A DNA stretch of 64,000 nucleotides from positions 79,466 to 143,465 of the forward strand of contig CAXTSE010000009.1 of NCBI GenBank assembly GCA_964246985.1, read 5' to 3'. A program made the translations under genes and the position numbers. Shown in pieces: positions 58,585 to 64,000 of the stretch. Source of the DNA: CAXTSE01 sp964246985. GTDB taxonomy: Bacteria; Actinomycetota; Actinomycetes; Actinomycetales; Microbacteriaceae. Positions within the stretch are counted from its first letter, which is position 1, and every line of letters begins with the position of its first letter. The notes under the pieces were generated by a model that saw only the letters and a list, made by a program, of their open reading frames with translations, did no database searches and was not told where the DNA came from.

Positions 58585-59510
58585 GTGATCTCCCCCACCC
58601 AGCTCGGGGCGGCGTTCGTCGGGAAGTAGCGCTGGCGGATCGCCTCGCTGGCCTGACTGGTGGCGGCCTGCACGCTGTCCATGTGCACCGGCAGGTCCTC
58701 GATGATGTCGGCGATCGGGCGGTACTCGAGCTCGCTGCGGATCTGGCCGAGCAGCCGCTGCGCGCTGTCGCCCACCCCTACCCGGCCGGTGCGCGGCTCG
58801 ATGTCGCGCATCATCTGCTCGGCGCGCGTCACCGAGAAGATGATGCTGCGCGGGAAGAGCCGGTCGAGCAGCAGGAACTCGGCCGCGTTGCGCGCGCTCG
58901 GCACGCCGCGGTAGGTGCGCAGGTAGGCCTCGTAGGCGCCGACGCTGCGGAGGATGGTCGTCCACGACGGACCCGACGCCTCGGTGAGGCTGCGCGTCGC
59001 CAGCAGGCGCGCGGTCATGTCGGCGCGCTCGATCGACCGCCCCAGCTGGAAGAAGCTCCACGCCTCGTCACGGCTGGTCGACGACTCGATGATGCCGACG
59101 GCGAGCGCCGCCCGCTCGCGCACCCAGCCGAAGAACTCGTGCACCTTGTCGCTCGACACCTTGCGGGGCATGCGGGCGCGAGTGGTGTTGAGCACCTCCC
59201 ACAGCTCGGTGCTGACGATCTCGCGCGCGCGGCGGGCGTTCTCGCGCGCGGCGCCCAGCGAGTAGGCGATGGATGCGGGCTGGTTGCGATCGACAGCGAG
59301 GATCGCGAGGACGTCGCTGCGGGTCACCGGCACGTCGGCGGCGACCTCGGTCCCCATGACGCTGAGGAGCGAGCGGCAGGCGATGTCCTCCTCGATCCAC
59401 GGGTCCTCGAGCAGCAGCTGCAGGTGCACGTCGAGGATGCGCGCGGTGCCGTCGCTGCGCTCGATGTAGCGGCCGATCCAGAAGAGGCTCTCGGCGATGC
59501 GGCTCAGCAT
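58581..59510 (-). CDS. Alpha-E domain protein
   Basis: 309 residues from ATG 59510, all-helical. MLSRIAESLFWIGRYIERSD is the family start and VERADMTARLL-type repeats occur near residue 165. Alpha-E proteins occur almost only beside ATP-grasp and transglutaminase genes, and may bind the peptide product. TGATG overlap with the ATP-grasp gene and GTGA with the transglutaminase gene show one operon. Confidence 0.9.
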   Translation of the reverse strand: MLSRIAESLFWIGRYIERSDGTARILDVHLQLLLEDPWIEEDIACRSLLSVMGTEVAADVPVTRSDVLAILAVDRNQPASIAYSLGAARENARRAREIVSTELWEVLNTTRARMPRKVSSDKVHEFFGWVRERAALAVGIIESSTSRDEAWSFFQLGRSIERADMTARLLATRSLTEASGPSWTTILRSVGAYEAYLRTYRGVPSARNAAEFLLLDRLFPRSIIFSVTRAEQMMRDIEPRTGRVGVGDSAQRLLGQIRSELEYRPIADIIEDLPVHMDSVQAATSQASEAIRQRYFPTNAAPSWVGEIT

Positions 59511-61186
59511 CAGATGCCCCCGTCGTTCTCGAGATGGGTCTCGACAGGCTCGACCGACGATCGGGCTTGCTGCTGCTGCTCCTGTTGGCCCTTGCGGGGA
59601 GCGTCCTGCGGGTTGTGGTCCTGTAGGTGCGACTCGGCGGTGATGATCGCGATCGACGACGTCACCGCGGCCTGATCCGCGACCAGCCCCTGCATGTCGT
59701 GGTACGCGGTGCGGATCGGCTCGGTGCCGACCACCCAGGTGTCCTTCGAGCCGCCACCCTGCGAGCTGTTGACGACTAGCTGGCCCTCGGGCAGCGCGAC
59801 GCGGGTGAGGCCGCCCGGCAGCACCCAGATGTCGTTGCCGTCGTTGACCGCGAACGGGCGGAGGTCGGCGTGACGCGGCCGCATGCCGTCGTCGACGAGG
59901 GTCGGGATCGTCGAGAGCTGCACCACGGGCTGCGCGATCCAGCCGCGCGGGTCGCGCCGCAGCCGGCCCGCCAGATCATCGAGCTCCTGCTTGCTGGCGT
60001 CGGGGCCGACCACCAGGCCCTTGCCCCCGGATCCGTCGACCGGCTTCACGACGAGCTCGTCGAGCCTGTCGAGTACCTCCTCGAGCGCACCCGGCTCCTC
60101 GAGCCGCCAGGTGTCGACGTTCGCGATGATCGGGTCCTCGGAGAGGTAGTAGCGGATCAGGTCGGGCAGGTAGGTGTACACCAGCTTGTCATCGGCGACA
60201 CCGTTGCCGATCGCGTTGGCGATCGTCACGTTGCCGAGGCGGGCGGCGAGCATGAGCCCAGGGGATCCGAGCATCGAGTCGGCACGGAACTGCAGCGGAT
60301 CGAGGAACTCGTCGTCGACCCGGCGGTAGATGACGTCGACGCGGGTCGGGCCGGCGGTGGTGCGCATCCAGACGCGTCCACCCGAGCAGAACAGGTCGCG
60401 CCCCTCGACGAGCTCGACGCCCATCAGGCGCGCGAGCAGGGTGTGCTCGAAGTAGGCCGAGTTGTAGACGCCCGGAGTGAGTACGACGATGGTCGGGTCG
60501 TCGACGCCCTCAGGCGCGGATGCGCGGAGCGACTGCAGCAGACGCTGCGGGTAGTCGCCCACCGGTCGCACCCGCATCGAGACGAACAGCTCGGGAAGCG
60601 TCTGCGCCATGACCCGGCGGTTCGAGATGACGTAGCTGACGCCCGAGGGCACGCGCACGTTGTCCTCCAGCACCCGCCAGACGCCGTTCTCGTCGCGGAT
60701 CAGGTCGATGCCCGAGACCTGGATGCGCACGCCGTTGGCACTGACGATGCCCGCCGCCTGACGGTGGAAGTGGCTCGACGAGGAGATCAGCCGCGCGGGG
60801 ATCACGCCGTCGATGACCGCGCGCTGCGGCCCGTACACGTCGGCGAGGAACGCCTCGAGAGCCCGCACCCGCTGCTTGATGCCGGATTCGACGGTCGCCC
60901 ACTCGGACTGCGGGATCACCCGCGGCACAGCATCGAGCGGGAACGGCCGCTCCTCGCCGGCGAAGTCGAACGTGACGCCCTGCGCGAGATAGCTGGAGGC
61001 CAGCGCCTCGGTGCGACCGCGCAGCTCGTCCTGGGTCATCTTGGCGAGCGCCGCGTGGATCTCGCGGTACGGCTCGCGAGCGGTCGATTCGTCGGGACGG
61101 TGCAGGTCGGAGAACATCTCGTCCCACGGGGTCGCCCCGCGACGAGTGGTCGCTGTGGCGCCGTAGCCGTCGAACAGGTCTCCCAT
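59510..61186 (-). CDS. Circularly permuted ATP-grasp ligase, type 2
   Basis: 558 residues. CP_ATPgrasp_2 core: DNVRVPSGVSYVISNRRVMA, IANAIGNGVADDKLVYTYLP, VVKPVDGSGGKGLVVGP. Expected to form amide bonds between peptide units using ATP. TAGGCT (61193-61198) 6 bases before ATG makes it the first gene of the three-gene operon. The last 40 residues (Gln-rich, then RSSVEPVETH) are odd: the final part is read from a REP-like sequence at 59537. Confidence 0.9.
   Translation of the reverse strand: MGDLFDGYGATATTRRGATPWDEMFSDLHRPDESTAREPYREIHAALAKMTQDELRGRTEALASSYLAQGVTFDFAGEERPFPLDAVPRVIPQSEWATVESGIKQRVRALEAFLADVYGPQRAVIDGVIPARLISSSSHFHRQAAGIVSANGVRIQVSGIDLIRDENGVWRVLEDNVRVPSGVSYVISNRRVMAQTLPELFVSMRVRPVGDYPQRLLQSLRASAPEGVDDPTIVVLTPGVYNSAYFEHTLLARLMGVELVEGRDLFCSGGRVWMRTTAGPTRVDVIYRRVDDEFLDPLQFRADSMLGSPGLMLAARLGNVTIANAIGNGVADDKLVYTYLPDLIRYYLSEDPIIANVDTWRLEEPGALEEVLDRLDELVVKPVDGSGGKGLVVGPDASKQELDDLAGRLRRDPRGWIAQPVVQLSTIPTLVDDGMRPRHADLRPFAVNDGNDIWVLPGGLTRVALPEGQLVVNSSQGGGSKDTWVVGTEPIRTAYHDMQGLVADQAAVTSSIAIITAESHLQDHNPQDAPRKGQQEQQQQARSSVEPVETHLENDGGI
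59537..59555. repeat. REP-like fragment inside the ATP-grasp 3' end
   Basis: GGTCTCGACAGGCTCGACC, one unit related to the palindromes at 57698 and 62201, placed in frame before the stop codon. Confidence 0.55.
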
Positions 61187-61257
61187 GCGGCGAGCCTAGT
61201 CAGAGGATGTTGCGGCGACGTTTCGCACGCCCAGCGCGCCGACCTAGGCTCTCACCC

Positions 61258-62193
61258 ATGAGCAATGACGCCCTCGGCACCGATGCAGCGACCCGCGGTG
61301 AGGCCCTCGCCGCATCCCTCGAGAAGATCACCGTCGGCACCTCGCCGCTCGGCAAGCGGCCGGAACGCGGCGAGCTGCTGGCGGACGCGATGGTGGCCGG
61401 GCCGTTCCGGCAGCTCGACACCTCGAACAACTACGCGCAGGGCGAGAGCGAGAAGCTGCTGGGTGCCGCGATCCGGCGCGCGGGCGGGCTGCCCGCCGAC
61501 AAGGTCATCTTCTCGAAGGCCGACGAGGACCCGACCACCGGCATCTTCGACGGCGACCGGGTGCGGCGGTCGTTCGACGAGACCCGCACTCGCCTCGGCG
61601 TCGACACCCTGCCGCTCTACCACTTCCACGACCCGTACAACGTGCCGGTCGCCGACGCGTTCGCTCCGGGCGGGGCGATCGAGGCGCTGCTGAAGCTCCG
61701 CGACGAGGGCGCCGTCGGCGCGATCGGCATCGCCGCCGGCAAGCGCGCGGTGATGGAGGAGTACGTGAAGACCGACGCCTTCGACGCCGTGCTCAACCAC
61801 AACCGCTGGACGCTGGTGGATCGCAGCGCCGACACGCTCTGGAACCTCGCGACCGAGCGCCGCATGGCCGTGTTCAACGCGGCTCCCTTCGGCGGCGGCA
61901 TCCTGGCCGGATCGACGACCCGCGGTCCGAAGTACGCCTACGCCGAGGCGTCGGGCGAGCTTCTGGCCTTCATCGAGCGCATGCAGACGCTCGCCGCCGA
62001 GTGGGACATCGAGCTCGCCGCGGCTGCCCTCCAGTTCTCGATGGCCGAGCCGCGCATCCACTCGACCGTCGTCGGGATGTCGTCGATCGCCCGCCTCGAG
62101 GCCCTGCCGCGGCTCGCGACCGTCGAGATCCCCGCCGGCTTCTGGGAGGCGTTCCGCGCGCTGGGCACGCCCCCGTCGTCCCCCGCCGCCTAG
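61258..62193 (+). CDS. Aldo/keto reductase
   Basis: 311 residues from ATG 61258. Catalytic Asp/Tyr in LDTSNNYAQGESEKLLG, Lys in IFSKADED and His in YHFHDPYN; NADPH loop near the C terminus (VVGMSSIARLEAL). Similar to D-threo-aldose or fucose dehydrogenase-like family members. TAGGCT (61245-61250) 7 bases before the ATG sets the start; an upstream in-frame start would overlap the promoter. Divergent from the ATP-grasp operon. Confidence 0.85.
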   Translation: MSNDALGTDAATRGEALAASLEKITVGTSPLGKRPERGELLADAMVAGPFRQLDTSNNYAQGESEKLLGAAIRRAGGLPADKVIFSKADEDPTTGIFDGDRVRRSFDETRTRLGVDTLPLYHFHDPYNVPVADAFAPGGAIEALLKLRDEGAVGAIGIAAGKRAVMEEYVKTDAFDAVLNHNRWTLVDRSADTLWNLATERRMAVFNAAPFGGGILAGSTTRGPKYAYAEASGELLAFIERMQTLAAEWDIELAAAALQFSMAEPRIHSTVVGMSSIARLEALPRLATVEIPAGFWEAFRALGTPPSSPAA

Positions 62194-62200
62194 GTCCTCG

Positions 62201-62237
62201 GTGGTCGAGTAGCGGCGCAGCCGCGTGTCGAGACCAC
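62201..62237. repeat. REP-like palindrome
   Basis: GTGGTCGAGTAGCGG at 62201 and GTGTCGAGACCAC ending at 62237; same family as 57648 and 57698, just after the reductase stop. Confidence 0.65.
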
Positions 62238-62275
62238 CCCACCCGACGTCGCACCCCCCGAGTAGCGTCCGGCAC

Positions 62276-62650
62276 ATGGTGGATTACCGGATCGAACTCA
62301 TAGGACTCCCCGTCGCCGACCTCGACCGCTCCCGGTCGTTCTACGGCGAGACGCTCGGCTGGAGCGTCGACCACGACGTGAAGGTCAGCGACGACGTGCA
62401 CTTCATCCAGGTGACCCCGCCCGGCTCGGCGTGCTCGATCGCCTTCGGGCTGGGCGTCAGCGAGATGGAGCCCGGCACGCTGAAAGCACTTCAGGTGGTC
62501 GTCGACTCGGCCGCAGAAGCTCGCGCCGACCTGGTCGCGCGCGGCATCGAGTGCAGCGAGCCGGAGGTGCTCGCTTGGGGCACCTTCGTGTACTTCGCCG
62601 ATCCCGACGGCAACACCTGGAGCGTGCAGGAGATCCCCGCGCGCGGCTGA
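62276..62650 (+). CDS. VOC/glyoxalase-like protein
   Basis: 124 residues. One vicinal-oxygen-chelate fold: IGLPVADLDRSRSFYGETLG (first beta-alpha-beta) and YFADPDGNTWSVQEI (second, with the metal Glu). Substrate not known. TAGCGT (62263-62268) 7 bases before ATG 62276 sets the start. Confidence 0.87.
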   Translation: MVDYRIELIGLPVADLDRSRSFYGETLGWSVDHDVKVSDDVHFIQVTPPGSACSIAFGLGVSEMEPGTLKALQVVVDSAAEARADLVARGIECSEPEVLAWGTFVYFADPDGNTWSVQEIPARG

Positions 62651-62662
62651 CCCTGCTCCGGC

Positions 62663-62697
62663 GGTCGAGCAGCGGCCGCAGGCCGCGTCTCGAGACC
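62663..62697. repeat. REP-like palindrome, diverged copy
   Basis: GGTCGAGCAGCGG at 62663 and GTCTCGAGACCC at the end; between convergent VOC and LacI genes. Confidence 0.55.
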
Positions 62698-62698
62698 C

Positions 62699-63703
62699 TC
62701 AGACTGTCGAGGCGCGCACCACCAGTTCCGGCTGGAACACCACACGCTGCGGCGCCTGGCTGGGGTCGGCGGCCTCCTCGATGAGGATCCGCAGCGCGGT
62801 CGCGCCGATCAGCTGACTCGGCTGCCTGATCGACGACAGCGGCACGACGGCCGCGCCCGCGAAGTCGATGTCGTCGAATCCGATGAGCGCGATGTCGCGC
62901 GGCACGACGAGGGTGCCCGCCATGACGAGAGCCTGCAGCAGCCCCACGGCGACGAGGTCGTTGGCGGCGAAGACGGCACGCGGCCGATCGGCGGACGGGC
63001 GGGCGAGCAGCTGCTCCCCGACGCGGCGGCCCTCGAGCACCGAGAGCCCGTGGGTGTCGATGACCTCGAGGGTGGCGTCCGGATGCGAGGCGAGAGCCGC
63101 GCGGGCGCCGTCCAGTCGGTCCGACACCTGCCGGATCTCGAGCGGTCCGCCGACGAAGGCGAGGCGCCGGTGGCCGCGGTCCAGCAGGTGAGCCGTGGCC
63201 AGCGCGCCGCCGGCGACGTCGTCGACCGAGACCGAGCTGAACCGGTCATCCGCGCTCACCCTGTCGACGAGCACCGCGGGGGTGCCGCGCTCGCGCAAAC
63301 GGGCGAGCCGCGGCGCGACGTCGCCGTAGGGCGAGATGAGGATTCCGTGCACGCGCTGCTCCTCGAAAAGGTCGAGGTAGGCGGATTCGCGCTCGACGTC
63401 CTCGTCGCTGTTGCCGAGGATCACGCTCAGCCCGTGCTGGGCGGCCGCGTCCTCGGCGCCGCGGGCGACGTCGGTGAAGAACGGATTGCGCACGTCGAGG
63501 ACGACGAGCCCGACGGTCGTGCTGCGGCCGGCGCGCAGCTGACGGGCGGCGTCGTTGCGCACGAAGCCGAGCTGCTCGATCGCCGCGTGCACGCGCTCGA
63601 CCGAGGCGGCGGACACCTTCTCGGGGTGGTTGAGCACGTTGGACACGGTGCCGACCGAGACGCCTGCGCGGGCGGCGACGTCGCGCACACTCGCGGCGGT
63701 CAT
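62699..63703 (-). CDS. LacI-family transcription regulator
   Basis: 334 residues. HTH at 4-30 (SVRDVAARAGVSVGTVSNVL) with hinge NDAARQLRAG; sugar-binding core with VGLVVLDVRNPFFTDVARGA and FAANDLVAVGLLQAL. It is divergent from an alditol-oxidase-like gene 39 bases away and probably represses it. TACCGT (63710-63715) 6 bases before ATG gives a leaderless start. No clear LacI palindrome was found in the gap. Confidence 0.9.
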   Translation of the reverse strand: MTAASVRDVAARAGVSVGTVSNVLNHPEKVSAASVERVHAAIEQLGFVRNDAARQLRAGRSTTVGLVVLDVRNPFFTDVARGAEDAAAQHGLSVILGNSDEDVERESAYLDLFEEQRVHGILISPYGDVAPRLARLRERGTPAVLVDRVSADDRFSSVSVDDVAGGALATAHLLDRGHRRLAFVGGPLEIRQVSDRLDGARAALASHPDATLEVIDTHGLSVLEGRRVGEQLLARPSADRPRAVFAANDLVAVGLLQALVMAGTLVVPRDIALIGFDDIDFAGAAVVPLSSIRQPSQLIGATALRILIEEAADPSQAPQRVVFQPELVVRASTV

Positions 63704-63730
63704 GCGGACACGGTAGCGGACCGCGGCTCG

Positions 63731-63736
63731 TAGGCT
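63731..63736 (+). promoter_or_regulatory. Leaderless -10 box TAGGCT
   Basis: Six bases before ATG 63743; the same hexamer and spacing as at 50813, 55882, 61193 and 61245. Confidence 0.55.
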
Positions 63737-63742
63737 GGCCCG

Positions 63743-64000
63743 ATGGACTCGACGACGCGCACCTGGGCCGGCACCTATACATTCCAGGCACCGCGGCTGG
63801 TCGAGGCGAGCAGCATCGAGCAGGTGCAGGACGAGGTGCGACGCGCCGCGGGCGACGGCGCGCGGGTGCGGGCGCTCGGCACGCGACACTCCTTCACCGA
63901 CATCGCCGACACCACGGGCACGCTTCTCACGGTCACCGGCATCGCCCCCGACTACGTCCTGGTCGACCGCACGGTGCGCGACCAGTTCGTCCAGGAGCTG
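63743..64000 (+). CDS. FAD-linked alditol/xylitol oxidase-like protein, N-terminal part
   Basis: 86 residues up to the window end. The FAD domain start shows VRALGTRHSFTDIADTTG, where the His of RHSF is the covalent FAD attachment site of AldO-type oxidases. The full enzyme (about 415 residues) would oxidise xylitol or sorbitol to the sugar and give hydrogen peroxide. Divergent LacI regulator. Confidence 0.82.
   Translation, partial: MDSTTRTWAGTYTFQAPRLVEASSIEQVQDEVRRAAGDGARVRALGTRHSFTDIADTTGTLLTVTGIAPDYVLVDRTVRDQFVQEL

Noticed and set aside
63704..63742. LacI operator between the regulator and the oxidase gene
   Set aside because: Only short GC palindromes such as CCGCGG are present; none has the length or flanks of a LacI-family site.

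Overview
The window is high-GC DNA with actinobacterial features: leaderless TAnnnT-N6/7-ATG starts, a LexA-type SOS box, a DUF222/HNH endonuclease, a CebR-style cellobiose operon and a LAxTG sortase signal. Gene content fits the Microbacteriaceae, perhaps Microbacterium; the genus cannot be fixed from the sequence alone.

Prophage, 1068-17307. A complete-looking temperate siphovirus prophage of about 16.2 kb sits in a tRNA-Arg(ACG) gene, bounded by a perfect 38-bp direct repeat (1068-1105 and 17270-17307). On the minus strand runs one long lytic operon of mostly overlapping genes: tiny membrane protein, winged-helix early protein, HTH protein, small early genes, HNH, terminase small, MazG-like protein, terminase large, portal, protease-capsid fusion, adaptor, tail terminator, major tail, tape measure, minor tail, endolysin, membrane proteins and holin. 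On the plus strand are the repressor at the right end and the integrase at the left end. The attachment core lies inside the repressor reading frame. Integration cuts the repressor to 84 residues, with the stop codon supplied by the host tRNA; in the excised circle the frame continues in phase through attP into a 41-residue cysteine-containing tail. This is the architecture of integration-dependent immunity known from mycobacteriophages BPs, Charlie and Brujita, and it is the most interesting system in the window.

Region 1-1067 holds two host membrane-protein genes and a terminator. Region 17345-25985 holds an MmcQ/YjbR protein, an intradiol-dioxygenase-like lipoprotein, an SOS-box-preceded HNH endonuclease, three crotonase genes (menB, 3-hydroxyisobutyryl-CoA hydrolase, enoyl-CoA hydratase), a PAP2 phosphatase, DedA and small proteins. 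Region 26056-30891 is one 1611-residue cell-wall-anchored protein with eight Ig-like repeats. Region 31056-41049 has a GNAT enzyme, two tRNA-Ser genes, an LCP protein, an HAD phosphatase, serS, a diacylglycerol-kinase-like gene, pheA, phosphoglucomutase and a VanY-type carboxypeptidase.

Region 41198-49074 carries a 14-TM MFS exporter and a cellobiose operon (substrate-binding protein, two permeases, GH1 beta-glucosidase, LacI/CebR-like repressor) with two CebR-type operators after a good promoter and a partial operator inside the repressor gene. Region 49093-55893 has lipoate ligase, a WXG-like polymorphic toxin with a CPCC-type partner, a monoglyceride-lipase-like hydrolase, and an ECF42-type sigma factor with two DGPF/YCII genes that share an identical promoter. 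Region 55894-64000 has a MarR/MFS pair, a transglutaminase/alpha-E/ATP-grasp operon, an aldo-keto reductase, a VOC protein, and a LacI regulator divergent from a truncated alditol-oxidase-like gene. Short palindromic repeats occur in the last 7 kb.
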